Source: Bacteroidales bacterium UBA1735
Lineage (GTDB): Bacteria; Bacteroidota; Bacteroidia; Bacteroidales; Paludibacteraceae
NCBI GenBank assembly: GCA_002315745.1
Contig: DCID01000039.1
Coordinates: 32,992-43,252 of the forward strand
Direction of reading: 5' to 3'
Length of the DNA stretch: 10,261 bases
The position numbers and the translations under genes were made by a program. The notes below the pieces were generated by a model that ran no database searches, was not told the DNA's origin, and worked only from the letters and a program-made list of their open reading frames with translations. Below, one piece after another: positions 1-8,135 of the stretch (position 1 is its first letter; each line of letters opens with the position of its first letter).

Positions 1-4
1 TTTT

Positions 5-1426
5 TTATTGTCTTTTCAACTTCGTATAACGCACAAATAAGGCGGTAACGAAGACAGTGATGGCGCCCGCGATGGCGTAGGCAACGAGGTCAGACAGACC
101 TCGGTCGGCTATATAGGAACCGGTCGGTGCCATCAATATAAAGGTCATCACCACAAAAGTCATAAAGATGGCGGGCACTAAGGTTATCCAATAGCAACGG
201 CGATGAACGGCTAAGTAGCAGCAGCACACCCATAGCGTGATGGTGGCTAATACTTGGTTACTCCAACTGAAATAGCGCCACACAATATTAAACCCTTCTT
301 GCGAACGAACACTATACACGAGCACCGCGGTAACGACTATAAAGAGCGGAATACAGATGATGAATCGGTTGCGTATTTTCTGTTGCTCTAAATGGAAAGC
401 ATCCGCAATCACCAATCTCGCAGAACGCAATGCCGTATCGCCTGACGAGATAGGAGCAGCTATCACGCCCATGATAGCGAGCATACCACCGACTGAACCT
501 AACCACTCTTTGGATATGTTCATCGTGATCACGCCCGCGGGATCACCGATGCCATGGGCTTGATAATACGTGGTGGCTGCGGCAGCCCAAATCAAAGCCA
601 CTATACCTTCTGTCACCATCGCGCCATAGAAAATAGGACGTCCCTGTTTCTCATTCGTGATACAGCGTGCCATCAGCGGCGACTGCGTGGAGTGGAATCC
701 ACTGATCGCACCGCATGCTATCGATACGAACATCATCGGGAAAATGGGGCTCTTCTCATACTTCGTTCCCAGTCCTGTCCATATCTCGGGCAAGGCGGGA
801 TGACGTACATACAACATCACTAACAGACCTACCGCCATGAAGATCAATGCTACCGCAAAGAGCGGATAGACCCGCCCAATGATCTTGTCAATTGGGAAGA
901 GGGTGGCGATGATGTAGTACCCAAAGATAACCGCTGTCCAGAAATAGACATCCCATCGTGCGGGTGTCAGACGGGCAATGATCTCCGCGGGTTGTGATAC
1001 AAACACTGCCCCCAATAGAATAAGCAGTATCATCGTGAATACGATAAAGACCACACTCACCGTCTTACCTAAATACGTCTTAGCAATCACGGACGGGTTC
1101 TCCCCATTATGTCGAACGGAGATCATGGCGCTAACAAAGTCATGTACACCACCTGCAAAGATCGTTCCGAACACGATCCATAGGAATGAAGCCGTACCGA
1201 ACTGTGCGCCCATGATCGCGCCATAGATGGGTCCAATACCTGCGATATTGAGAAACTGAATCATGAAGATCTTCCAGTTCGGCATCTTCACATAATCGAC
1301 CCCATCTTGGTGCTGCATAGCCGGTGTAGGACGATTCTCGTCCACACCGAATAGGCGACCCACGAATCTTCCGTAGAAGATATATCCGAGGATCAGTACT
1401 ACTATGGCTATACTAAAACTAATCAT
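5..1426 (-). CDS. cstA: CstA-family carbon starvation / pyruvate-peptide transporter (short form)
   Basis: A polytopic inner-membrane protein of 473 residues, hydrophobic along nearly its whole length. Family hallmarks are visible: NIAGIGPI (60-67), HDFVSAMISVRHNG (95-108), GFHSTQSP (243-250), APISSGDTALRSARL (324-338) and WRYFSWSNQ (383-391). In enterobacteria CstA and its paralogue BtsT import pyruvate (peptide uptake has also been proposed) with protons; the substrate here cannot be read from sequence. At 473 residues it is about two thirds of the roughly 700-residue E. coli proteins, lacking the C-terminal extension, but both ends look intact, so I read it as a short natural form and not a truncation. 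The start codon overlaps the stop of the upstream channel gene by 4 nt (ATGA), which suggests translational coupling. A purine-rich GGAGG lies only 3 nt before the ATG, inside the upstream gene's glycine codons, so it may be coincidental. It is the last operon gene in the window; its terminator would lie outside. Confidence 0.92.
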   Translation of the reverse strand: MISFSIAIVVLILGYIFYGRFVGRLFGVDENRPTPAMQHQDGVDYVKMPNWKIFMIQFLNIAGIGPIYGAIMGAQFGTASFLWIVFGTIFAGGVHDFVSAMISVRHNGENPSVIAKTYLGKTVSVVFIVFTMILLILLGAVFVSQPAEIIARLTPARWDVYFWTAVIFGYYIIATLFPIDKIIGRVYPLFAVALIFMAVGLLVMLYVRHPALPEIWTGLGTKYEKSPIFPMMFVSIACGAISGFHSTQSPLMARCITNEKQGRPIFYGAMVTEGIVALIWAAAATTYYQAHGIGDPAGVITMNISKEWLGSVGGMLAIMGVIAAPISSGDTALRSARLVIADAFHLEQQKIRNRFIICIPLFIVVTAVLVYSVRSQEGFNIVWRYFSWSNQVLATITLWVCCCYLAVHRRCYWITLVPAIFMTFVVMTFILMAPTGSYIADRGLSDLVAYAIAGAITVFVTALFVRYTKLKRQ

Positions 1427-2748
1427 TTACCTCCACCTAGCGCCAAATACAGATTGACATTGGCTTGCAGGATATTGCGATAGTTTTGAATGAGTGAATA
1501 GCGTGAATTGATGAGGTCATTCTGAGCCATCAGCACTTCGAGATACGTACCTTGTCCGAGGCGCATCTTCGTATAGGTGGCATCATAAGCCCGCTCCATG
1601 GCATCCACACGATTGAGATGCTCCGCTGTCTTCTCGTTATAGATACGTCTCTCAGCGAGGGCATCGTTCACTTCGGTACCCGCTTTGAGCAGGGCGTTGG
1701 CGTAGTTATATTGCATCTCTTCTAACTGGCTCTTGGACACACGTACATCGGAGATGTTCTTACCTGCATTGAAGATAGGTTGCAACAGTCCACCTACTGC
1801 ATTGAAGAGCACACCGCCGTTAGCCCATCCTACTGTTCCGCTTAAGGTGATAGACGGGCAGCAGTTAGCGATCGAACGATTACGGTTATAGAACGCATAC
1901 TCGATCTGATGCTCTGCCGCTTTCACATCGGGACGGATCTGTACCGCGCGCAAATCGACCGTAGTCAAGTTGTCGTTATAGGTCGTTGCTCGGAGATTAG
2001 AACGGGCAATGTCGTTCAATGAATCGGTCGAAAGCAAGAGGTACATAGCACTCAACGCAAACTCACGCTCTAACAGATACTGTTTATGATCGGCGCGGGT
2101 AGCATAGTACGAACCTTCGAATTGCGATACGGCTGCTTCGTCCGACATACCTGCTTTCTTCATCTCACGCATCGTCTCTACCGATTGTTTCCAAGTATCC
2201 ACAGCATCCTCTGCCGTACGAATTAATGCATCGTACATCAGCAGCAGGTAATAGGTCTCAGCCACACCAGCCACCAGTTCCGCACGGGCAGCTTGCTCGA
2301 AGTCTTGTGACTGCTTGTAACCTGCCTCTGCCATACGTTTTTGATTGAGCAGTTTGCCAAAGATATCGATCTCCCACGAAGCCGTAGCAAACGTGTGCGA
2401 ATAGGAGGTCACTGCCGATGTGGTGGCGGTCATCTGTCCCACAGGACTACCACCGGCATAGATGGATGGCAGGAAAGCCAACTTAGCACCTAACAGTTGT
2501 GCCTTCGCTTGATTGACGCGCTCGTGCGCCATTCGTAGGTCGTAGTTGTTCTTCAAGGCTAAGTCGATGAGGGACTGCAACTGCGGATCGGTGAAGATCT
2601 CGGTGTAAGTAGGCACAGGGATAGAGTCGATCTCGGCGGTCGTCTTGGAGTCGTACTTGCCGTAGAGTTTACAGGAGTTGAAACTCAGTGCTACCATCGC
2701 CATCACACCGATGACGATCGCAGCACGAATAGATTTAGTATTGTTCAT
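1423..2748 (-). CDS. TolC-like outer-membrane efflux channel lipoprotein, NodT/OprM family
   Basis: A 441-residue outer-membrane factor that forms the exit duct of a tripartite RND pump. The N-terminus has a basic stretch, a hydrophobic core (about 10-22) and Cys26 in LSFNSC, a loose lipobox, followed by the KLYGKY start of the mature protein. Two outer-membrane efflux repeats follow: the first half contains WEIDIFGKL (125-133), the second contains the family motif IRPDVKAAE (271-279), then LQPIFNAGK (322-330) and a helical stretch ending in LGQGTYLEVLMAQNDLINSR (397-416). This order matches NodT/OprM-type channels, whose usual length is about 450-490. The ATG at 2746-2748 lies inside the end of the pump gene (14-nt overlap), indicating co-translation with the pump it serves. 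Upstream bases are purine-rich (AGAGAAAGA) but not a proper Shine-Dalgarno. Lipidation is likely, although Phe at -3 of the lipobox is unusual. Confidence 0.93.
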   Translation of the reverse strand: MNNTKSIRAAIVIGVMAMVALSFNSCKLYGKYDSKTTAEIDSIPVPTYTEIFTDPQLQSLIDLALKNNYDLRMAHERVNQAKAQLLGAKLAFLPSIYAGGSPVGQMTATTSAVTSYSHTFATASWEIDIFGKLLNQKRMAEAGYKQSQDFEQAARAELVAGVAETYYLLLMYDALIRTAEDAVDTWKQSVETMREMKKAGMSDEAAVSQFEGSYYATRADHKQYLLEREFALSAMYLLLSTDSLNDIARSNLRATTYNDNLTTVDLRAVQIRPDVKAAEHQIEYAFYNRNRSIANCCPSITLSGTVGWANGGVLFNAVGGLLQPIFNAGKNISDVRVSKSQLEEMQYNYANALLKAGTEVNDALAERRIYNEKTAEHLNRVDAMERAYDATYTKMRLGQGTYLEVLMAQNDLINSRYSLIQNYRNILQANVNLYLALGGGK

Positions 2749-5700
2749 ATTCTTTCTCTTTTTCTAATGGTTTAACCTTTTCTTGGATGGTCTCAAACAC
2801 TACGAACAGTGCGGGCACTAAGAAGAGCAGACCCGTACAGCCTAGTAGCATACCGAACACCGTACCGATACCCAAACTGATGTTACCTACTGCACCTACA
2901 CCCGTACTCGTGAGCAATGGCAGCAAACCAATCACCATCGTACCTGCAGTCATCAAGATAGGACGCAGACGGGCTTTGGATGCCTCTAAGGCGGAGTCGA
3001 TGATACTGAGTCCTTGATGACGTTTTTGCAGCGCAAACTCGACAATCAAGATACCCGTCTTAGACAGCAGACCGATCATCATCACGACACCTGTTTGGAG
3101 GTAGATGTTATTATCCAAACCGATACCCGGAATGAGGGTGTTAGCAATCTTCGTGAAGAGGAAAGCACCCATCAGACCCATTGGCACAGCTAGTATGATC
3201 GCCCAAGGGATGATATAACTCTCGTACAAGCAGGACAGGATGAGGAAGATGAGCAGTCCGGATATACCGAAGATGACACCCATACTCGAACCCTCACTTT
3301 GCTCACGGGTCATACCACCGAACTCATAGGCAAACTCTTTACCGGGCATCACTTGCTTGAAAGTGCGCTCTACTGCTTGGATCACCGAACCGGTTGATTG
3401 ACCAGGAGCCGGCGAAGCGTTCACCTGAATAGAACTTAACATATTGAATCGGTTGAGATAAGCTGCACCATAGATACGCTTGATACTAAGGAAAGTACCA
3501 AGAGGTGCCATCTCACCCGATGGGGTCTTGACCATCATCGCGTTCAGGGATTTCTCGTCCACGTGACTCTCTGGTGTACCTTGTACCATGACCTTATACA
3601 CTTTACCGTAGATATTGATTTGGTTGACATAACTACCACCCATGTACGTAGCCAGCGCGTTCATCACTTGCTTAACCGTCAACCCTTTCTGATAGCACTT
3701 AGCTGCATCCACATCTACGAGCCATTGTGGGTTATCGGCTGCCAAAGTGGAATAAGCATTACCGATAGCGGGGTCTTTTCTCAGTTCTTTCACGAACTCG
3801 TCACGCATAGCGGCAAACTCTGCAATGTCACCACCGTTCTTATCTTGGAGATAGATCTCGGCATCGGCTGAACTACCGTAACCGGGGATCATAGGCATCT
3901 GGAACGGAATGATCTGTGCATCGGGATAATGCGGAGCGATCTCCTTCATGATGATGCGCATCGCCTTGTAGTTGGTCAGGAAATCACGCTCTTCCCAGTT
4001 CTTCATCGCTATCACCATAAAGCCCGCATTGGACATACGACCCGAGGTGAAACCGTAACCTGCTGTGCAGGATACATCCTTGATCTCCTCGATCTGTAAC
4101 ACTTCGGAGGCTACTTGGTTGATTGTCTTTTCGGTCATCTTAACGGATGTACCGGTAGGCATGATCACGTCGCAGAGGAACACACCCTTATCTTCTTGGG
4201 GCACGAATCCGGTTGGCGTCGTTGCCATAGCCCACATCATCATTACGATAGAAGCAATAACGACGATGATAGGGATCCAAGGCTTATTGATAAATGGACG
4301 AATACCATTCTTATATTTCTCACTCCAGCGCACGAAAGCGGTGTCGAATGCATCACTCATACGGCGATAGAGATTAGGTTTCTTACCTTCCTCAACCTCC
4401 TTCTTAGGTTGAATCATGATGGCGCAGAGGGCAGGCACAAGGGTTAAGGCGTTCAGCGCCGATATACCGACGGCTACCGCCATGGTTAGACCGAACTGAC
4501 GGAAGAACGTACCACTCGTACCCGGCATCATACTGACGGGGATGAACACCGCCATGAATACGAGAGACGAAGTGATAACCGCCATCGTGATCTCACCCAT
4601 GGCATCGATAGATGCTTTCATGGATGACTTATAGCCGGCATCGAGTTTCTCGTGCACGGCTTCGACGACCACAATGGAGTCATCGACGACCGTTCCGATT
4701 ACTAAGACGAGAGCGAACAGCGAAATCAAGTTAATGGAGAACCCGGCTACCACCATGAACGCGAAGGTACCAATCAAGCTCACCATGATTCCCACGAATG
4801 GGATGAGCGTCGATTGCCAGTCGTGTAGGAAGAGTAGCACGATGAGCACCACTAAGAACAACGCTTCGAGCAGCGTCTTGATCACCTCGTGGATAGAGGC
4901 GTTCAAGAAATCGTTGGTGTTCATCAGCGTCGTGAACTGGAGGTCTGGTTGTGCCTCTTGCTCTTGACGGATCAACTTAGATATTTGGTCATTGACCACT
5001 TTCGCATTCGAACCTGCGGTCTGATACACGATACATACGGCACCTGCGTGACCATTCACTTGGGAGGAGAAGAGGTAGTGCTCTTTTCCTAACTCGATGT
5101 TAGCGATTGTACCTAATCGAAGCACTTCACCGTTGCTATTGGTACGAATAACGATATCGCGGAACTCCTCAGGAGTCTTGAGACGACCTTTATACACCAT
5201 CGTGTATTGCACCTGCTCGGGACTGTTCTCACCGAATGTACCCGTAGCGGCTTCGATGTTCTGGTCAGCTAAGGCATTGAGTACCTCGCTCGGATCCATT
5301 TGATAGGCAGCTAAGACATCGGGTTTGAGCCATATACGCATGGAGTACTCCGAACCGAACATCGTGAACTTACCCACACCTGTGACACGAAGGATCTTCG
5401 GTTTGAGGTTGATGTTAAGGTAGTTGGCTAAGAAGTTATCGTCATACTTATCGTCAGGTGACGAGATGGCAATGATCTGCAACATCGAGTTCATCTGCTT
5501 GGTCACCTGCACACCATATTGCAGCACCTCGGCGGGTAACTGCGATTGGGCTTGGGACACACGGTTCTGCACATTGACTGTCGCAATATCGGGGTCGGTA
5601 CCCTGACGGAAATAGACCGATATATCTACCTCACCGGCGTTGTTCGCCGTGGAGTACATATACATCATGTTCTCTACACCATTGACCGCCTCCTCGATAG

Positions 5701-5893
5701 GAGCAATAACGGATTTCTGAATAGTAGCCGCCGATGCACCATAGAAGTTGGTGGTGATACTTACCATAGGAGGAGCAATATCGGGGTATTGCTCAATCGG
5801 TAACATGTTCATGCCCAATATACCGACAATCACGATCAATATACTAATGACCGAGCTCAGTACGGGACTTTTGATAAATGTTTTTAGTTCCAT
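2735..5893 (-). CDS. RND multidrug efflux pump inner-membrane subunit (AcrB/MexB-like, HAE1 family)
   Basis: A full-length proton-driven RND transporter of 1052 residues (AcrB has 1049). The expected layout is seen: TM1 (about 11-30), periplasmic porter and docking domain with EQYPDIAPP (34-42), TM2-TM6 (about 338-494), a cytoplasmic linker, TM7 (about 538-557), a second periplasmic domain, then TM8-TM12 (about 872-1034). Proton-relay residues are present: Asp404-Asp405 in GTVVDDSIVVVE (AcrB Asp407/408), Lys945 in GLLSKTGILIVEFA (AcrB Lys940) and Thr982 in RPILMT (AcrB Thr978). Two acidic TM4 residues point to the HAE1 drug/organic-compound class and argue against the metal-ion class. It would assemble as a trimer with the adaptor encoded just upstream and the channel just downstream. 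The start overlaps the adaptor's end by 10 nt. Substrates are unknown. No local TetR, MarR or AraC-type regulator lies in the window. Confidence 0.96.
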   Translation of the reverse strand: MELKTFIKSPVLSSVISILIVIVGILGMNMLPIEQYPDIAPPMVSITTNFYGASAATIQKSVIAPIEEAVNGVENMMYMYSTANNAGEVDISVYFRQGTDPDIATVNVQNRVSQAQSQLPAEVLQYGVQVTKQMNSMLQIIAISSPDDKYDDNFLANYLNINLKPKILRVTGVGKFTMFGSEYSMRIWLKPDVLAAYQMDPSEVLNALADQNIEAATGTFGENSPEQVQYTMVYKGRLKTPEEFRDIVIRTNSNGEVLRLGTIANIELGKEHYLFSSQVNGHAGAVCIVYQTAGSNAKVVNDQISKLIRQEQEAQPDLQFTTLMNTNDFLNASIHEVIKTLLEALFLVVLIVLLFLHDWQSTLIPFVGIMVSLIGTFAFMVVAGFSINLISLFALVLVIGTVVDDSIVVVEAVHEKLDAGYKSSMKASIDAMGEITMAVITSSLVFMAVFIPVSMMPGTSGTFFRQFGLTMAVAVGISALNALTLVPALCAIMIQPKKEVEEGKKPNLYRRMSDAFDTAFVRWSEKYKNGIRPFINKPWIPIIVVIASIVMMMWAMATTPTGFVPQEDKGVFLCDVIMPTGTSVKMTEKTINQVASEVLQIEEIKDVSCTAGYGFTSGRMSNAGFMVIAMKNWEERDFLTNYKAMRIIMKEIAPHYPDAQIIPFQMPMIPGYGSSADAEIYLQDKNGGDIAEFAAMRDEFVKELRKDPAIGNAYSTLAADNPQWLVDVDAAKCYQKGLTVKQVMNALATYMGGSYVNQINIYGKVYKVMVQGTPESHVDEKSLNAMMVKTPSGEMAPLGTFLSIKRIYGAAYLNRFNMLSSIQVNASPAPGQSTGSVIQAVERTFKQVMPGKEFAYEFGGMTREQSEGSSMGVIFGISGLLIFLILSCLYESYIIPWAIILAVPMGLMGAFLFTKIANTLIPGIGLDNNIYLQTGVVMMIGLLSKTGILIVEFALQKRHQGLSIIDSALEASKARLRPILMTAGTMVIGLLPLLTSTGVGAVGNISLGIGTVFGMLLGCTGLLFLVPALFVVFETIQEKVKPLEKEKEYEQY

Positions 5894-6948
5894 AACATTT
5901 CGATATGTTGATTGTTAGCCAATTTCTTGACACCTTCTACGACGATGGTGTCACCACTATTTAGACCATTGAATACGATATACTCCTTGTCGTTAAGACG
6001 ATAGGTATCGACGATGATGGAGTTGATGATTGCGGCGCTATCGGTAGCGTGTACCTGATAGAGATAAGTCTTATCTTGGATCTCATAGGTAGCGATACGC
6101 GGGATAACGATGCTCTGCCAATCGAAACTCATTTGGAGGGTAGCACTTCCGCCTGCGGCTAAGATACCTTTGGGGTTATCAAAAGCCACGCGTACACTCA
6201 GTGCGCCTGTGTTAGGATCGATGATACCTGACATCGTCTCTACATGACCTTTGATGTCGTAGACAGAGTCGTTGCTCAATATCAGTTCTGCAGGAGGCAG
6301 CATGGATAATAGACGCTCTTTGTTACCCTCTGCTTTCATCATGAGGTTGTTATACACTTTCTCGTTGATGGAGATATAGGCATACACGATATGGTTATCC
6401 GAAACGACGGTCAGCGGATTAGATATCTGTGGATTAACGAGGGCACCTTGACGGTAGTTGATGTTGCCCACTACACCGTTAGAGGGAGCGGTGATCACGC
6501 AACGGTCGAGGTTCGTCTTTGCGTTACGCACATTAGCCTTGGCACTTTCGAGGGTGTTCTTGGCTACCTTGTACTCATGCTCGGAGATGATGTTCTTGGA
6601 TAATAACTCTTTCTTAGCCTCTTCTTCCAGTTCGGCAGTACGCAGTTGTGCAATAGCATTGTCATAGATACTGCGATATTCGGTCTCGTCGAGCACGAAC
6701 ATACGCTGACCTTTGGTCACTACCTCACCTTCCTGCACTAATACTTGATTGAGCAGGGCAGATACTTGAGGGATAACTAAGATGTCCTGTTTACCTTTGA
6801 GTTGGGCAGGTAATTGGACGGGTACACTGTTCAATGAGGATTGAACGGTCTTAACTTTCACTTGAGCCAGTTGCTCTTTTACTTGTTCTTTTTTGCCGCA
6901 ACCTACTAACACTAAGATTGCCAGCACGGGTAAAATAACTTTTTTCAT
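5884..6948 (-). CDS. RND efflux periplasmic adaptor (membrane fusion) lipoprotein, AcrA/MexA-like
   Basis: A 354-residue membrane-fusion protein linking the RND pump to the outer-membrane channel. I start it at the ATG at 6946-6948: this gives a clean lipoprotein signal, MKKVILPVLAILVLVGC, with Cys17 in a standard lipobox (LVGC). An upstream in-frame start would add 31 residues inside pfkA and bury the signal. After the lipid anchor come the first half of the lipoyl domain (IPQVSALLNQVLVQEGEVVTKG begins at 59), an alpha-helical hairpin of about 95-150 rich in Ala, Glu and Lys, the second lipoyl half (ITAPSNGVVGNINYRQGALV, 152-171), a beta-barrel with DPNTGALSVRV (244-254), and a membrane-proximal domain to the C-terminus. 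Length is slightly under AcrA's 397. It begins 10 nt after the pfkA stop with no Shine-Dalgarno or separate promoter visible, so it probably depends on the pfkA transcript. Confidence 0.94.
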   Translation of the reverse strand: MKKVILPVLAILVLVGCGKKEQVKEQLAQVKVKTVQSSLNSVPVQLPAQLKGKQDILVIPQVSALLNQVLVQEGEVVTKGQRMFVLDETEYRSIYDNAIAQLRTAELEEEAKKELLSKNIISEHEYKVAKNTLESAKANVRNAKTNLDRCVITAPSNGVVGNINYRQGALVNPQISNPLTVVSDNHIVYAYISINEKVYNNLMMKAEGNKERLLSMLPPAELILSNDSVYDIKGHVETMSGIIDPNTGALSVRVAFDNPKGILAAGGSATLQMSFDWQSIVIPRIATYEIQDKTYLYQVHATDSAAIINSIIVDTYRLNDKEYIVFNGLNSGDTIVVEGVKKLANNQHIEMLWN

Positions 6949-6958
6949 AACTGTATAA

Positions 6959-7942
6959 TTAAATAGATAATGTTTGCAATGCTTCCCACTCATCCTGCTT
7001 AATATCTTTCTTCTGTTTAATGGCTTTAACCAATGGTACATAGGCTATTTCGCCATTTTGTATACCGACCATGATGTTCCGTTGGTCATCGAGCAGCGCT
7101 TGTATGGCTGCGCAGCCGAGGCGTGAAGCGATGATACGGTCGTAAGCCGAAGGACTACCGCCGCGTTGTAGGTGACCTAAGATGGATACGCGTGGGCTAT
7201 ACTCCGGATGGTGTTCTTCCACCACTTTGGCTACAGCCATGGCACCGCCTTCGACCGCATGCTCTTGTACGAGTACGATGCTCGAGTTCTTATGCTTGCG
7301 TTGTCCTTGTCCCACAGCTGCTTTGAGCTGTTCTGCTACTGCCTCGCGTTCCGGGATGATAGCAGCCTCTGCACCCGCAGCAATAGCGGCGTTCAGGGTG
7401 AGGAATCCAGCATCACGACCCATCACTTCGACGAGGAACAGACGCTCGTGGCTCGTACCCGTATCACGCAGTTTATCGACACATTCCATCACGGTGTTCA
7501 GCGCCGTGTCGTAACCTATCGTGCAGTCTGTGCCCCATAGGTCGTTATCGATCGTGCCTGGGATACCAATGATAGGTATGTTATATTCCTGTGCCAGATC
7601 GCGTGCGCCGGTGAAGGTGCCGTCGCCACCGATGACGATGAGGGCATCTATCTGCTCGCGTTGGAGGGTCTCGTAGGCTTTTTTACGCCCTTCGGGGGTC
7701 ATGAACTCTGCACAGCGTGCCGACTTCAGTATGGTACCACCGCGTTGGATGATACCGCTTACGTCCTGTGAGGTGAATTCTTGTACTTCGCCATCGATCA
7801 ATCCTTTGTATCCGCGGAAGATGGCTTTCACGCGCATATTGTTAATGATAGCAGCTCGTGTCACGGCACGAACGGCTGCATTCATTCCTGGTGCATCCCC
7901 ACCCGAGGTCAGCACACCGATTGTTTTAATACTATAACTCAT
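6959..7942 (-). CDS. pfkA: ATP-dependent 6-phosphofructokinase
   Basis: Phosphorylates fructose 6-phosphate to fructose 1,6-bisphosphate, the committed glycolytic step, in the cytoplasm. The 327-residue length matches bacterial PfkA (about 320). Motifs: GVLTSGGDAPGMNAAVRA (9-26, ATP site), GGDGTFTGA (105-113), PGTIDND (128-134, catalytic Asp132), MGRDAGF (174-180) and LGHLQRGGSP (255-264). Gly in GGDG and in PGTIDND, where pyrophosphate-dependent enzymes usually have Asp and Lys, indicates ATP as phosphate donor. I choose the ATG at 7940-7942 because the conserved N-terminus SYSIKTIGVLTSGGD follows at once; the longer in-frame extension has no family similarity and would run across the promoter. 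There is no Shine-Dalgarno, as is common in Bacteroidetes. It leads a five-gene operon whose other members are a tripartite efflux pump and CstA, which is an unusual context for pfkA. Confidence 0.97.
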   Translation of the reverse strand: MSYSIKTIGVLTSGGDAPGMNAAVRAVTRAAIINNMRVKAIFRGYKGLIDGEVQEFTSQDVSGIIQRGGTILKSARCAEFMTPEGRKKAYETLQREQIDALIVIGGDGTFTGARDLAQEYNIPIIGIPGTIDNDLWGTDCTIGYDTALNTVMECVDKLRDTGTSHERLFLVEVMGRDAGFLTLNAAIAAGAEAAIIPEREAVAEQLKAAVGQGQRKHKNSSIVLVQEHAVEGGAMAVAKVVEEHHPEYSPRVSILGHLQRGGSPSAYDRIIASRLGCAAIQALLDDQRNIMVGIQNGEIAYVPLVKAIKQKKDIKQDEWEALQTLSI

Positions 7943-7971
7943 ATCTATCGATATAGACCACAAAAAGCGTG

Positions 7972-8003
7972 CAAAATTAGTGTTTTTTTTCGATATATGC
8001 AAA
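7972..8003 (-). promoter_or_regulatory. Bacteroidetes-type promoter (-33 / -7) for the pfkA operon
   Basis: Read on the minus strand, TTTG at 8003-8000 is followed after 20 nt by TAATTTTG at 7979-7972. These match the Bacteroidetes sigma-factor elements TTTG (-33) and TAnnTTTG (-7) exactly, with spacing in the usual range of about 19-21. Transcription would start near 7965, giving a leader of roughly 20-25 nt before the pfkA ATG. It is the only full match I found in the gap, so it probably drives all five genes down to cstA. The start site is inferred, not shown. Confidence 0.75.
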
Positions 8004-8022
8004 TAATTAGGCAAAAAAGTGC

Positions 8023-8045
8023 AAAAAAGATAGATTTATCTATCT
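8023..8045 (-). terminator. AT-rich terminator-like hairpin with T-run
   Basis: On the minus strand AGATAGA (8045-8039), a 4-nt loop and TCTATCT (8034-8028) form a 7-bp stem that runs straight into a T-run and a second one after GCAC (GCAAAAAA repeated at 8011-8028 on the plus strand). The form is that of an intrinsic terminator, but the stem is AT-rich and weak. If real, it would end a minus-strand transcript from the structured region before the pfkA promoter. It overlaps the 12-bp palindrome, so the two readings compete. Confidence 0.35.
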
Positions 8046-8053
8046 GTACAGAT
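8042..8053. promoter_or_regulatory. Perfect 12-bp palindrome, candidate operator
   Basis: ATCTGTACAGAT is its own reverse complement over 12 bp, the size expected for a site bound by a dimeric regulator. It lies about 40 bp upstream of the -33 element of the pfkA promoter, where an activator could bind. No regulator gene lies nearby to assign to it. It also forms part of the hairpin-rich segment, so an RNA role or chance are alternatives. Confidence 0.3.
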
Positions 8054-8101
8054 GTGATGAGCGACCGTTAGGAGTTTACTCATATAAGGTTGCTCATTAC
8101 A
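8053..8101 (+). other. Long imperfect hairpin, possible structured RNA
   Basis: Segments 8053-8066 and 8088-8101 pair over 14 bp without mismatch if two G-U pairs are allowed on the plus-strand RNA; on the minus strand these become C-A mismatches, so the plus sense folds better. The 21-nt apical part can add short TTA/TAA and GAG/CTC helices. Its 3' arm overlaps an alternative hairpin (CATTAC 8095-8100 with GTAATG 8113-8118) that is followed by T6 at 8121-8126. I see no plus-strand promoter matching the Bacteroidetes consensus and no plus-strand gene downstream. Confidence 0.35.
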
Positions 8102-8135
8102 GCGATACCAAGGTAATGCCTTTTTTGCACTTGGT

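Noticed and set aside
4065..4447. Two plus-strand open frames of about 100 codons antisense to the RND pump
   Set aside because: They are fully inside a highly conserved gene on the other strand, and their translations look like low-complexity antisense products.
6949..7041. Longer N-terminus for the adaptor, beginning inside pfkA
   Set aside because: It would add 31 unrelated residues before a clean lipoprotein signal peptide; the ATG at 6946-6948 explains the protein fully.
7943..8014. Longer N-terminus for PfkA
   Set aside because: The extension covers the predicted transcription start and -7 element and lacks similarity to the PfkA family; the family N-terminus begins right after the ATG at 7940-7942.
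8045..8120. Possible tRNA in the structured gap
   Set aside because: No cloverleaf, T-loop GTTCRA or acceptor stem pattern can be found; only simple hairpins are present.
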